A DNA stretch of 64,000 nt. Source: Adiantum capillus-veneris (Eukaryota; Streptophyta; Polypodiopsida; Polypodiales; Pteridaceae). The notes beneath the pieces were generated by a model. The model made no database searches and was not told the origin of the DNA. It saw nothing but the letters and a program-made list of their open reading frames with translations. Below are positions 1-11,160 of the stretch, piece after piece. Each line of letters opens with the position of its first letter. The first letter of the stretch is position 1. Position numbers and translations under genes: made by a program. The DNA lies in NCBI GenBank assembly GCA_014529385.2, contig CM043968.1:132686018-132750017 (forward strand). The letters are read 5' to 3'.

Positions 1-562
1 CCATAAAAAGATAAATATTTTTGGTGTTCTAATTTTTTTTATAAAAAAAAATAGATGTAGGAAGGGAAAAATCACAATAGTGAAAAAATATACACATAAA
101 TAAAACTAGTTTTTTTGGATTTTTGTTGGGGTGGAGTTACACCAAATATAAGAGAAGCTTACATGAAAATATTTCTATATGGAATAAAGAGTATGAAAAA
201 TGGTAAGAAAAAATTGTGGTAATGGTGAGGCAATGTACAGAGCATAAATAACACACACTTAGGTAGAAATATTTAAATAAATACCAAAATAATTATGAAA
301 AAATCTTTTATTTAGGCCCTATATACAAAGAAATATTTACATACGCATGGGCCATAATATACTTTTTATTTTTAATTTTTTTGGCTCAACTAGCCCAATG
401 ACTAGCTAATTGAGGGTTTTTTAAGAAGATATGGGAAAAGTTCCGTGACTCACGCACGCCTATGTACAGTGAAATGGTAGGGATAGCCACAGTGTTTGGG
501 TGATTTTGGTAGGGTGAGGTAACTCACTGTGGCAATTACAAAGAGCCGAAAAACGGCTATCA
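1..562 (-). repeat. 3' LTR of Tat element (partial)
   Basis: This stretch repeats almost base for base at 8472-9034. On the minus strand it starts TGATAGCC, directly after a purine-rich tract, as a 3' LTR should. The distal part of this LTR lies beyond the window start. Confidence 0.93.
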
Positions 563-580
563 TTAGCCCTCCCCCTGGAT
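563..580 (-). promoter_or_regulatory. Polypurine tract
   Basis: On the minus strand the bases just before the LTR start read CCAGGGGGAGGGCTAA. This is the position and composition expected of the plus-strand DNA primer in reverse transcription. Confidence 0.8.
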
Positions 581-590
581 GATGGTATAT

Positions 591-1073
591 TCATGTACCA
601 TCATAGAGCATCTTTTCCAAAGAGAGTGCTTCAGAGTCCTTGACGAGATTTTTATTGTTTGGCCCCTCAGAATTTTGGCTAGAGTTACACTCATGCTTCA
701 TGTAACAATACTTACATGAGACAGTGGCCTTTTGACAGATCTTTGGTAGATCCTTTGGTAGAAGGCGACTCAAATAGGGCTTCAAGCGATACCCGTTTAC
801 TTTCCTGGAGTGCTCTTTACCATTCAAGTCCATAAGCTGATAGTAACTTGAATTGAAAGCCTTCTTGACTATGTATGGCCCTTGCCATCTTGTTTCAAAT
901 TTGGCATCAAAATGATTATCAAGTCGATTGTCATACCTTAGCACAAGATCTCCTTCATTGATGCCTTTGTCCTTCAGTTTCTTGTCAAGCTTCTCCTTTG
1001 TCTGTGTGGCTTTCCTCTTATAGCACTCGTATGCTGCTTCTTTTTTCCACTCAAGCTCAGCTAAGGTAAGAAG
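591..1073 (-). pseudogene. Integrase C-terminal domain of the Tat pol, separated by a TGA
   Basis: This is the end of the same reading frame as the pol ORF, cut off from it by a single TGA at 1074-1076. It begins with a charged helical stretch (LAELEWKKEAAYE) and continues into an SH3-like integrase tail. That tail holds GDLVLRYDNR and a conserved R/WQGPYIV segment typical of gypsy integrase C-termini, which bind DNA during integration. The TGA sits where related elements usually have Arg (D-R-L), so a CGA to TGA change is the simple explanation. No frameshift is needed. The stop falls shortly before the end of the element at its polypurine tract. Confidence 0.85.
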
Positions 1074-4000
1074 TCAATCCATCCATGCTTCTTGATCATC
1101 TTGTGCTGATTTGCCATGAAGTCGAATTGTTGGAATGTTTAGCTCAATTGGCTGTAAAGCCTCTTGACCATAGACCAAGTGAAATGGTGTGAACTCCGTG
1201 GCTTCCCTATATGTGGTTCGATACGCCCACAAGGCACCATCCAAGAAGTCATCCCACAACTTTGTCTTGTTTTTCACCATCTTTCTAATGATGCCTGCAA
1301 TGACACCATTAGCTTTTTCTACCAAACCATTTGATTGGGGATAGTAGGGTGTACTGTGACGATGTAGAATGCGAAGTTCTTCACAGACTTCTGTGAGCAA
1401 TCCCTTTCTAAACCTTGGACCATTATCAGAAACAATCTCCAAAGGTGTGCCAAATCTACAACAAATGTGAGTGTAGACGAATTTGCTCACTGTCTTCTCA
1501 TTTACCTTTACCACACTTTGTGCTTCCACCCACCTAGTCATATAGTCTACAGCCACTAGAATGTAGAGTTTACCATTTTTTGTCCTAGGCAGAGGACCCA
1601 TAGCATCAATGCCCCACTTTTCAAACGGTCCATTTGCAAGCACGATTTGCCTTGGACCATAAACCAATCTTCTATTCCCATTTACCTGACAATTGTGACA
1701 ACTTTTACACCAATGTTGGACATCCACATGCAGACTTGGCCAAACATACCCCGCAAGCAAAATCTTCTTCACAGTTAATTCTTGGGCAAAATGACCACCA
1801 CATGCTTCTTCATGCAAACCTTTTAGAATGGCTGGAATTTCCTCAATAGTTGGTACTCTTCTGCATACTTGATCCCTCCCTCTTTGATAGAGGGAGCCTT
1901 CTAGGAAGAGATATGCGCTTGCCTTCTTCATGAGTCTCCTCTTCTGAGCCTTCGTGAAGTCTTGTGGAAACTCGCCCTCCAAAATGTAGCTAATAATGGG
2001 AGTCAATGACTCCAATCCCTGGTATCTCGGTTGCTTGACAGCTGGTGCCACCATGATGACCTGCACTTCTTTCTCAACACATGTAACTACTTGCTGTGCA
2101 AGTAAATCTGCATCTTCATTCTGTTTCCTAGGAATATGATATAGTTGCACTTCTTCAAATTGATTAAACAATCTACGAATGGCATGAACTTTTGTCCGTA
2201 AGCTTTCATTCTTGCATGCCCAAATGCCTAAAATCTGTTTAACAATGAGAAGTGCATCTCCCTTTACCATGAGGCGTTGTATCCCTTGGCCAATGCACAT
2301 CTTCAAACCATGAATTAGTGTGTCGTATTCTGCTTCATTGTTGCTAGCTGAACTTGGTAGATTGAAGTTCTCTTTCATGACCACCTCTCCACTTGGGTTG
2401 AGCAACACTAGCCCTCCCCCTTCTTTTCCTGTGGCTCGACGAAAAGCTCCATCAAAGAACAAGGTAAAAGCATTAGGAATACTTTTTGGTGGTGGTAATG
2501 GTAGGGTCTTTACTTCAGGCACCTTAATCTCCTTTTCATGCACCCTATAAGTGAGAATCCCTGCCAATTGTGCACGCACACTATCTTCTACCTTGAAAGA
2601 GTATTGAAACTCTTCCAACTCCATAATCCACTTTGAGATCCTAGTACTAAGATTCATTTGAGATGACACCCAAGGGAACAAATTCTCTGCGGTGAGAATT
2701 ACAAAAGGTTTTGGGAGCAAGTAGGATCTAAACTTCCTTATCGCAAACATGAGAGAAAGCATCATGAGTTCTGCTTCTGTGTAGTCTCTCTCCAAAGCAT
2801 TCATGACCCTACTAGCAAAGTAGATGGGTCGCATCCTTGTACTGTGGGGATCTTGTTGTAGCAACACAGCACCAATTGTTTCCCTTCCAACACTAGAGCT
2901 AACAAAGAATGTGTACTCCCAACAAGGAGGCATGAGTATTGGTAGCTCTGACAAAATGACTTTAATGTTACAAAAATAGTCTTCAAGCTCATCAGACCAT
3001 GCAAATTCTACTTGTTGTGTCAACTTTTGCAAAGGATGAAGCAACTCCGAAGCTAAGTGAATAAAGCGTGACATATACTTCACTTTTTGAATGAATGATA
3101 TGACCTCTTTGAGATTCTTGGGTGAGGGGAGCTCAATAAGAGCCTTTGCCTTTGAAGGATCCACCTCAATGCCTTTATAGGAAACCTTGTGACCAAGCAA
3201 GATCACTTCATCCTCAGCTATGTGACACTTGTCGGGGTTGAGTTGACCTCCCATGTCATAGAGCTTCTTTAAACCTTCTTCTACCCTTTGTAGATGCAAT
3301 GATTTTGAGCTATAAATGCAAAAATCATCAATAAAAACCCTAATCGACTTTCCAAAGAATGCTTGAAACACCATGTTCATGAAGCGTTGGAAAGTTGCAG
3401 GAGCATTTGTCAGGCCAAATGGCATGACTCTAAAAGCATAACAACCCCAAGGAGTGATAAAGGTTGTTTTCAATTGATCCTCCAATGCGATACCTATTTG
3501 AAAGTAACCCGAGTAGCCATCGCACACGGTGTACTTCTCATGACCAGCTACCTCATTTAGTATCTCATCCTGGAATGGGAGGGGAAAGTGATCTCTTTTT
3601 GTTGCCTCATTGAGGGGACGGTAATCCACACACACCCTCCACTTGCCATTTTTCTTAGGAGTGACAACAACAGGAGAGACCCACTCTGAATTCTCCACTG
3701 GATAAATGAAACCTGCTACTAGAAGCTTTCTTACCTCCTTGAGTAGAGCCTGCTCCTTTATAACTCCTAGCCTTCGTAGCTTTTGAGCTTTAGGTGTGGC
3801 CTCAGGCTTTAACTCAATTTTGTGTTGAACAACATCTACTCCACGCACATCGGTGTAGTCTTTAGCAAAAATCCTAGGAAATTTCCTTAGCACACATTTG
3901 AACTCCTCTCTTTCATCCTTTGTAAGTGTTGTTGATAGAATACCTTCCAGCATCCTTTCATCTTGAACACCTTCGTTCTCTTGAGGACCTACCTCCTCCA

Positions 4001-5153
4001 AGCCTTGACAAGAGGTCTCTTGGTTACTTGGCTTAAACCTTACCCCCATGACTTCGATGGAAGACTCCTCTTCAGTAATGCTGCCGCTACTTTCTTCTTC
4101 TGAAGTGCTATCGGTCCAACCTTCTTCCGTCTCACTTTGAGATGATTCTTCATGGAGCTCCTCTTGGCGTTGCTCCTTCATGTCAAAGACAACCTTCTTA
4201 TGATTGTCATTCCTGCAAATTAATTTCCCACTCTCCCAATCCTGCAAAGCTCGCATTTTCATTAGCCATGGTCTTCCTAGGATAAATGGATAACCACTTC
4301 CCTTGGTCGACATAACATAAAAATCCACCGCTTTCTTAATGCCAAAGGCCTCTACAAAGACATTTTTACAAATGCCTACACACCTAGCCTTGCTATTGTT
4401 TGCCATCTTGACTTTGATTTCAGGTGTCTCATGGATGTGCATGCCTAGTCTTTGCATGAGTCCCTCTGTCATGATGCAAATTTGTGCACCCCCATTCACT
4501 AGACCTTTCCTAACCAATCTTCCTTTGATGTAACAGTCTAGCACCGGTGTAATGTCCTCATTCATTTCAGCTTGTGCAATTTTTACAACAGGCACACTCT
4601 CTTTTACCTTTCTCCTAGTGCTAACTGCCCTTGTTAAATCCCTCCTAACTTGTGGACATAATGCAAGAAATTGACGCCATGAAATATCAGGACCCTTACC
4701 TCTCATGTCTTCCAATAAGTTGTACGGAGCCATACCATGTCCAAGAGGGAAGTCTTGGAGGTTGATACGACGTCGAGTCCTCTTGGTTTCCTTGGTCTCC
4801 TTTGCCTTTTTGCCTTGTCCATGGTCACTCTGTGATGTGACTCCTTCTTCCTCTTTACCTTTTCCTCGGCCACGCTTAATGCCATTGGCTTCCATGTCAA
4901 CCTCATTTGAATTTGTCACCTCTACCACATGCACATTTGGATCTGGCAAAGGTGGAACTCCTTCTACCCCTTGTGGAGGTGGTCTTGGTCCATTTGGCCT
5001 TTGTAGAAGCCTTGGTTGTTGACAAGCTCCTTCTCCTGCATTCATCACTGGGTAATTCAAGTTAGGTCTCCCTGGCTCTCCACGGGGCCAAGGACAATTA
5101 TACATCCCATGTCCAGACTCTCCGCAATTCCAACATTGCAAGACTCTCCTAGT
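1074..5153 (-). CDS. Tat-type pol: zinc knuckle, protease, RT, RNase H, second RNase H, integrase
   Basis: This ORF of about 1355 residues continues the gag frame. In order it has: a zinc knuckle CWNCGESGHGMYNC at the N-terminus; a retropepsin-like region (VNGGAQICIM, later LGRPWL) near residues 215-295; reverse transcriptase with VCDGYSGYFQI and FIDD; a degenerate gypsy RNase H; a second, archaeal-type RNase H with acidic residues at FFDGA, NNEAEY, KGDALL and DADLLA; and integrase with an H-H-C-C finger and D-D-E residues at GIDAMGP, VSDNGP and NGLVEKANG. The catalytic Asp of the protease appears as Asn (V-N-G-G-A), and the first RNase H lacks its usual FVDAS. It opens in frame right after the gag TGA, so it probably had no start codon of its own. 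Confidence 0.92.
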   Translation of the reverse strand, partial: TRRVLQCWNCGESGHGMYNCPWPRGEPGRPNLNYPVMNAGEGACQQPRLLQRPNGPRPPPQGVEGVPPLPDPNVHVVEVTNSNEVDMEANGIKRGRGKGKEEEGVTSQSDHGQGKKAKETKETKRTRRRINLQDFPLGHGMAPYNLLEDMRGKGPDISWRQFLALCPQVRRDLTRAVSTRRKVKESVPVVKIAQAEMNEDITPVLDCYIKGRLVRKGLVNGGAQICIMTEGLMQRLGMHIHETPEIKVKMANNSKARCVGICKNVFVEAFGIKKAVDFYVMSTKGSGYPFILGRPWLMKMRALQDWESGKLICRNDNHKKVVFDMKEQRQEELHEESSQSETEEGWTDSTSEEESSGSITEEESSIEVMGVRFKPSNQETSCQGLEEVGPQENEGVQDERMLEGILSTTLTKDEREEFKCVLRKFPRIFAKDYTDVRGVDVVQHKIELKPEATPKAQKLRRLGVIKEQALLKEVRKLLVAGFIYPVENSEWVSPVVVTPKKNGKWRVCVDYRPLNEATKRDHFPLPFQDEILNEVAGHEKYTVCDGYSGYFQIGIALEDQLKTTFITPWGCYAFRVMPFGLTNAPATFQRFMNMVFQAFFGKSIRVFIDDFCIYSSKSLHLQRVEEGLKKLYDMGGQLNPDKCHIAEDEVILLGHKVSYKGIEVDPSKAKALIELPSPKNLKEVISFIQKVKYMSRFIHLASELLHPLQKLTQQVEFAWSDELEDYFCNIKVILSELPILMPPCWEYTFFVSSSVGRETIGAVLLQQDPHSTRMRPIYFASRVMNALERDYTEAELMMLSLMFAIRKFRSYLLPKPFVILTAENLFPWVSSQMNLSTRISKWIMELEEFQYSFKVEDSVRAQLAGILTYRVHEKEIKVPEVKTLPLPPPKSIPNAFTLFFDGAFRRATGKEGGGLVLLNPSGEVVMKENFNLPSSASNNEAEYDTLIHGLKMCIGQGIQRLMVKGDALLIVKQILGIWACKNESLRTKVHAIRRLFNQFEEVQLYHIPRKQNEDADLLAQQVVTCVEKEVQVIMVAPAVKQPRYQGLESLTPIISYILEGEFPQDFTKAQKRRLMKKASAYLFLEGSLYQRGRDQVCRRVPTIEEIPAILKGLHEEACGGHFAQELTVKKILLAGYVWPSLHVDVQHWCKSCHNCQVNGNRRLVYGPRQIVLANGPFEKWGIDAMGPLPRTKNGKLYILVAVDYMTRWVEAQSVVKVNEKTVSKFVYTHICCRFGTPLEIVSDNGPRFRKGLLTEVCEELRILHRHSTPYYPQSNGLVEKANGVIAGIIRKMVKNKTKLWDDFLDGALWAYRTTYREATEFTPFHLVYGQEALQPIELNIPTIRLHGKSAQDDQEAWMD

Positions 5154-5870
5154 TCATGGCTCTCTCTCTTCTGACTTCTTTGCTTGTCCCTTTGGACCTA
5201 CAGCTTGTGCAACGTGAATTGACAGGCTGCTTAAAGATTCATTTAACTTCTCAATCACTTCAGCTATTACCTTAGGAAGCTCCCTAGATGTTGATGCTTG
5301 TGACTTACCTTTGGGTCTAAGACCTTCTATTGGAACCTCTCCCCTTAAACACTTGAGTTTCCTATACTTCTCAGCAGCCCTAATTTCAGCTGCATCAAAA
5401 GTAGCAGGTGCACCCACCTCAACTTTTACCTTAAGGTCAGGAAAGAGTCCGGCTATGAACCTCTCCTTCTTTAAAAATTCTGCACCATCACCGGGGTTAG
5501 CAACATTTCGTATCCATAGAGCCCAAAGACGTAGAAACTCTTGCTTGTACAAGTAGTAGTCATCTAAGTCTTTTTGCTTATGAGAAACAATGTCTTGCCA
5601 TAGTTTTTGAGTGTTTTGGGGATCAAAGAAGTATCTCTTAAAACGATTCAAAACTTCTGTGTAATTCCCCTTAACTTCCTCAGGCAAAGAGTCAAACCAA
5701 GTACTAGCATCTTTCCTAAGGACCACCTCAAACATTTCTACACGTTCTTGATCAGTTACTATCCTCTTGATACAGCAAGACATCTTGAAATTCGCTAGAA
5801 ATAATTCTGCATCCTCTCCAGGCTCTCCAAAGAAAAGAGGATATCCAGACATTTGGCGTTGGCTCTCCAT
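5154..5870 (-). CDS. Tat-type Gag capsid-like protein
   Basis: A 238-residue Gag begins with ATG (MESQRQMSGYPLFFGEP). It matches the retrotransposon gag family through the spacing of hydrophobic and aromatic residues in AELFLANFK, WFDSLPEE, FKRYFFDPQ and LYKQEFLRLW. Gag forms the virus-like particle in the cytoplasm. The zinc knuckle normally at its C-terminus lies just past the stop, in the same frame. The TGA (5154-5156) is therefore an internal interruption of one gag-pol frame running from 5870 to 591. It can be explained as a CGA to TGA change. Regulated readthrough is possible, but the following bases (ACT) are not a known strong readthrough context. Confidence 0.88.
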   Translation of the reverse strand: MESQRQMSGYPLFFGEPGEDAELFLANFKMSCCIKRIVTDQERVEMFEVVLRKDASTWFDSLPEEVKGNYTEVLNRFKRYFFDPQNTQKLWQDIVSHKQKDLDDYYLYKQEFLRLWALWIRNVANPGDGAEFLKKERFIAGLFPDLKVKVEVGAPATFDAAEIRAAEKYRKLKCLRGEVPIEGLRPKGKSQASTSRELPKVIAEVIEKLNESLSSLSIHVAQAVGPKGQAKKSEEREP

Positions 5871-6361
5871 TGAATTGATTTCAAAGTGACGCGTTTTTGT
5901 TTTTTCTTTCTTTAAAAGATTTACACAATAATATTTTCTAAATTGTAATCTATTCTACAACAAAATAAAAATATTCACATCAAATGACCTATGATAATCA
6001 ATAAGAGGTAGAATGACAGGGTTTGGTGACGCGAGAATTTCTCCTACTCTTTGGGCACCAAACATGAATACCATACGTTGTTGAAAATGGATTGTTCTAC
6101 TAATTGCAATGTTTACTCTAATGTGTGGAGTGAAATGAAAGGAAAAAACCTGTATTCCTGGGCCGTTATCCATGGTCTATGCATGACCTAATTCTTAAAA
6201 CAAAACAAAAATATAGACATCCAAACTAAGGTCGTACCTAATGAGAGGCAAAATAAAAGGATTTACTGATGCGTTTATCTCTACCAACCTAAGAGGACCT
6301 AAAATTCTACGAATTACTCGCTGAAATTACAACTTAGTACTAACAATTATGTGTACCTTTT
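5871..6361 (-). other. 5' leader of Tat element
   Basis: Non-coding stretch between the primer site and the gag ATG, as expected of an LTR retrotransposon. The small ORF on the minus strand here has no recognisable domain. Confidence 0.7.
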
Positions 6362-6379
6362 TGCCTTGCAATGGCACCA
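6362..6379 (-). promoter_or_regulatory. Primer binding site (tRNA-Asp-like, degenerate)
   Basis: The minus strand reads TGGTGCCATTGCAAGGCA three bases after the LTR end. It matches the TGGCGCCGCTGCCGGGGA site of the element at 33957-46173 at most positions in the first half. The site fixes the inner end of the 5' LTR at 6383. Confidence 0.6.
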
Positions 6380-6382
6380 CTT

Positions 6383-9034
6383 TGAGGCGGTCCGGGGCGG
6401 GCAACAAGAAGAGCAACCTCTAGACACCCTTTAAGGCTCCCGTGCTGCTCAATGGGGTTGGGGCACAACACAACACAAACCAAAACAACGAGCCCACAAC
6501 CAAATCCCAACTATACAAGGGGCACCACCTAGTTTAAGAGCGAACAAGGACGCAAAAGAGGAGAATCGTTAGAGCAACCCACAAACAAGGAATTTACACT
6601 AACCATAACACCAATGGAACACTCGCACACACTAAAACACGAGAGAGAGAGAGAGAGGGACAGAGATAGTGCTCGGGCTACTTTGAAACGTATCGGCAAT
6701 GATCAAGCAAACACAACTATATATTTAAGAAAGAGAGAGAAAGGGGGAGGGGGTGCTTGTTGCATTAATACCTTCTTACAAATCTGTCATGATAAATCAA
6801 AGTAAGATTAGTATTTGTTCAACATATCTTGCGTAAATTTCACCACAACACATCACAAGAAAAGCCACCCCAATCACTGTCTTAAAGCCAGGGGAGTCCT
6901 CTCCACCCTGTCGCCCTCTTACAGTATGTGGGATTTATGGCTAGATTGATGACAACACCAGAGACAAGCTATCAAGAACTTAACAAAAAACACCAAGACA
7001 CTTACGCATCATTGTTGTCCATTACTTCACGTTGGAAGGGAGACAAAGTATCCAAGCTTAGTCCAAATCCACCCTCCTTGATTCAGCAAATATTGGGCTT
7101 ACACTAGTAGGAGAAATGATAGATTTCCTACTCTCAATTGAATGATCACTCTCTCTCTTACAATGGCATAGAGTTCCCTTGCTAATCCCCTATTACAACA
7201 CATGCACATGCATAAGACAATGAGCTTCCACTCAAGAGCTCCTTCTAGAGAGGTTGAGCTTGGCTTCTCAAGCTATAGCATAGTGCTCTTGCTTATGGCT
7301 CCCCCTTTTGTGCTAGCTACACCCTCCTTTTATAGCAATTTTGAAGGCTAGGGCTACTCCTCTAACCATGGTTGGGTTAGATTTTCAACAATTTATCTAA
7401 TTTCTTTTGCTTGGAATTATCAAGAAGTTGGTGGGAAAAGAGAGAGGAGAGAAATGGAGGTGGTAGGACTTTTCATAGTGGGTTAGTGTTAGTAGAGTTA
7501 GTATTAATTTACAAATGGAATTGGATATTTACAATGGGAGTATCCATGTAGGATACAAATAAGGAAGAAAAAATCTTAAGAGGTAAGAAAAGGTGGATTT
7601 CTTACAAGGTTGATGCTCCAAGTGTCTTGAGTAGGGCCAATTTTTGACACTTGTTGACGGTCCACTAGCTTTGACGGTACATTTTTTCTCCACTCTTGAC
7701 CTTCCTTGAGAGACAAGGTAATTGAAGCTGAGTAATCAACCACCATGGTGCTGTCTTTTAAGAGAAGAGGCTGAATTTTGTGGTTTTTTTGATAGATATG
7801 GGTAAATTGGAAGAGGAAAAATGAGACTAGGTGGTCAATTTTGGAATGGAATTGTGTGTGGGAGGTATGAGTTCACCATGGTTTCTCTTATTCTTCAAGG
7901 TTGAGGAGAAGGTGAGTAGGGTGCAGAGAGGAGTGGTGAGAGAGGTGGGGATGATGAGTGGAGAAGTGTGTGTGAAAGAGGAAAATGATAAAGTGGAAGA
8001 GAGAGTGTGGCTGCATAGCATGGGAAAACTGGGATCCACTAATAAAATCATAGCTCACAGCTCGTAGCTCAAAAAAATATGAAAAATTTTGAGGCAAAAT
8101 TTCAGCCCACGAGCTACAACTTTTGTTTGTATCACCTTTTCAAATTCGGAGAGCAAGTGAACTTTAAAAATTCAGCAAAACCGACCGTTTTTTTCCACTG
8201 CACAAGGTCCTTGTGGGGTCCTTCTTTGGATGATTCTTTTGAATACCTCCAAGAGTGAGCCCTCCATAGTGCATGTATGCATGCCACCTACCCTTGACCT
8301 TATTTGGTAGGTCTATAATTGAAGATATTGTTGAGATTATGATATAAGTGAATAGTACAACTAAGAAAATCAAATATTGAGGGGTTTAAAAATATGTACA
8401 TGTCAAATATAAATAATATAAGTGGAAAAAATATCAAGGGGTCAAAAGAAATCTCTCTCATTATGAGGCTACCATAAAAAGATAAATATTTTTGGTGTTC
8501 TAATTTTTTTAAATAAAAAAAAATAGATGTAGGAAGGGAAAAATCACAATAGTGAAAAAATATACACATAAATAAAACTAGTTTTTTTGGATTTTTGTTG
8601 GGGTGGAGTTACACCAAATATAAGAGAAGCTTACATGAAAATATTTCTATATGGAATAAAGAGTATGAAAAATGGTAAGAAAAAATTGTGGTTATGGTGA
8701 GGCAATGTACAGAGCATAAATAACACACACTTAGGTAGAAATATTTAAATAAATACCAAAATAATTATGAAAAAATCTTTTATTTAGGCCCTATATACAA
8801 AGAAATATTTACATACGCATGGGCCATAATATACTTTTTATTTTTAATTTTTTTGGCTCAACTAGCCCAATGACTAGCTAATTGAGGGTTTTTTAAGAAG
8901 ATATGGAGAAAGTCCCGTGACTCACGCACGCCTATGTACAGTGAAATGGTAGGGATAGCCACAGTGTTTGGGTGATTTTGGTAGGGTGAGGTAACTCACT
9001 GTGGCAATTACAAAGAGCCGAAAAACGGCTATCA
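6383..9034 (-). repeat. 5' LTR of Tat element (about 2.65 kb)
   Basis: The outer end is fixed by identity with 1-562 (minus-strand start TGATAGCC). The inner end is inferred from the primer site and a terminal CA on the minus strand. It holds a short (GA)n tract near 6640 and a TATA box near 7330. About 1% divergence from the other LTR in the comparable part. There are no genes inside; the small ORFs at 7827-8569 have no recognised domain. Confidence 0.8.
7327..7336 (-). promoter_or_regulatory. Probable LTR TATA box
   Basis: The minus strand reads TATAAAAGGA. Transcription from here would give U3 of about 1.7 kb and R-U5 of about 0.9 kb, a reasonable layout for a long LTR. Confidence 0.5.
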
Positions 9035-9697
9035 CTAGATAGTAATGTATACTTGGTCCTGCAAACCTTCAACCAGCAAAGTCAAAGACTATGGTAGCCG
9101 TGAGCAGGGAACCAGAAAAAGAGTCTAAAAAGGGGCCACCTAACACCAGTCTACCAATAAAGGATTTATAGACTGTGGGCCCAAATTAGAGCTCCATTCC
9201 TAAGATAATTTCCTAGGCCAGCATCCCGGTTTCCCCCGAAAAGGAAAAACCTTATGTATAGGATGTGTGTGTAGTTGTTTAAATCTTAACTAATAAGACA
9301 TAATTGAATTTTTACATTCAAAAGACAGCTGGCCAAGAAATAATGAACTGATATGTATAAAAATAACTTATTTTCAAAATTGTTTAGGTACAATGATTGT
9401 AGGAAAGAGATCCTCTTTTAGTAAGACAAGTAGTAAAAGAACTTCCTCGTTCCTCAGTGAGTACATCATTAAAGTAAGGTTTCTTTCCAAAGAAAAGAAA
9501 ACCCTCCAAGATAAGATAGAGTCCTTACCTGCATCCATCCAAACAAGACAACAATTCAGCTAGCCTTGGATGTGTTTTACAGGTATCAATGGACCATATC
9601 AGTTGTTATCCATGTCCATCTTACAGGATTTAATTACTTTAGACAAGCTAGGTATTTTATTAGAATTTGTATGTTTAGCAGTCTTTACCTATTTCTT

Positions 9698-9832
9698 CCA
9701 AAATGAGTGGTACAATCTACCTTCTAATCTGAGTAGTCAAGTCCAAAATGAGTGGTACAATCTACCTTCTAATCTGAGTGGTCAAGTCCAAAATGAGTGG
9801 TACAATCTACCTTCTAATCTGAGTGGTCAAGT
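9698..9832 (+). repeat. 45-bp tandem repeat, three copies
   Basis: Units at 9698-9742, 9743-9787 and 9788-9832 are identical except for one base in the first (GTAGTCAAGT against GTGGTCAAGT). In one frame each unit reads as 15 residues containing NEWYNLPSNLS. Confidence 0.95.
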
Positions 9833-11160
9833 CCACCAGGAATTTTTTTTTCTTAATATAGTGAGGTTTACTTGTTTAGCCATAGCTCGGTAGCTATGCT
9901 TAAGCCCACAGTAGCAACCATATACTTACCAATCAAATAGATTATCAAAAAACTCCATTTTTAACAAGTGGAACCTCATGTCTCGAGCCATAGACCAGTA
10001 TTTATGCCAAAGCTGAGAGTATCAACCATATACTTACCTTCAAACTCCCAAGATTTCTATTAAGTCATTATCATCCCATAAAGTACGGTAGTGTTTGGCC
10101 CTGTTTGAGTTAAGATACCTGAACATGTTTCCACAACCATGGGTACTAGCTGAGCTAAACAAACCCCAACACTTTCTCCTCATATGAAATCATGAGGGAA
10201 AGTACTTTACACAAGTTCAAGTGGGGCCATAGCTCACCAAAGAAAACACCAAAAGTATCTGTGTAATTGTTCGACAGAGATCATCACCATTTTGATGCAA
10301 AAACGAGGTTTCAATACCCAAGGTTCCATTTACATCAAGTGCACTCATAGATCACCAGCCATAGCTTCACGCCAAAGCCAAATGTTTTAGCTATATATTT
10401 ACCTTCAAAATCCCAAGCTATTAGCATCACACAAAGAATTGTAGTGCCTGGCTAAGCTAAGCCTACAAAGTCCTGTAGCAGCTAAAATAGAGCCAAAAAA
10501 AGTTGATTTTGAGTGTAACTACTTCAAAGAATAAACTCCTCCCCCTTTAAAAAAAAAAAACCTAGTTAAGTCGAGAGTCGTCAAGACCTGCACCTTGAAC
10601 AAAGCCAAGAGAATTCGAGAGATGCCAGATGATGCGCAGTTTTTCCTCAGAAAACCAGTCGACAGAAATCCCCAATAGTCAACCTCTTTAACTAACAAAT
10701 CAAATTAGGTAAGCATTTAGCAATCAATTGCCTTGCTACAAGATCTAAGAGCCACAGTGGATAACTATTGAAAAAAACCAGTCAAGTAGAATACTGCCGA
10801 AAACAACCAGTCAAGTAGAACCCCTAAAAATATAAGCCGAAAAAAATTGTTTGTAGAGAGTACAACTCTACTGCATGCTTTGAGAGCTAATGCAAGCAGT
10901 AGAAACCATATGTTATGCTACTAGAAACAACTAATAATCAAAGTAGATGACTGTCGAACCATCTTCCTTAATGTTTGAAGTGACTTTCTTTAGAGATTTT
11001 ACTCAAACACAAGCGTGAGGTATGAAAAAAGCCTAGAAGAAAACCTGAGAAGCTTGAGTAGTGAGCTCCATAACTCAAACCGTGAAGCAGGCAGTAAATC
11101 CCATTAGTCAAAACAACAAAAAATAAACACAGGCTAACTGAGGGGCAAGGTGCACCCTCA

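Larger units (their letters stand above)
1..9034 (-). mobile_element. Ty3/gypsy Tat-group LTR retrotransposon (left end cut by window)
   Basis: The element reads on the minus strand: 5' LTR at the right, then primer site, leader, gag, pol, polypurine tract and 3' LTR at the left. Assignment to the Tat group rests on an extra archaeal-type RNase H domain between the gypsy RNase H and the integrase, a known hallmark of that group. The two LTRs differ at about 5 substitutions and 1 indel over the 562 bp that can be compared (about 1%, counted by eye), so the insertion is recent. The coding frame is nevertheless broken by two TGA codons. The target-site duplication cannot be checked because the left flank is outside the window. 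Confidence 0.93.

Noticed and set aside
591-5870. Organelle-type RNA editing that would repair the stops
   Set aside because: Such editing acts on organelle transcripts; these are nuclear retrotransposons and nothing here suggests organelle DNA.
1-9034. Integrated virus
   Set aside because: Domain order gag-protease-RT-RNase H-integrase with LTRs and a Tat-type second RNase H is a gypsy retrotransposon; no envelope or pararetrovirus movement protein seen.
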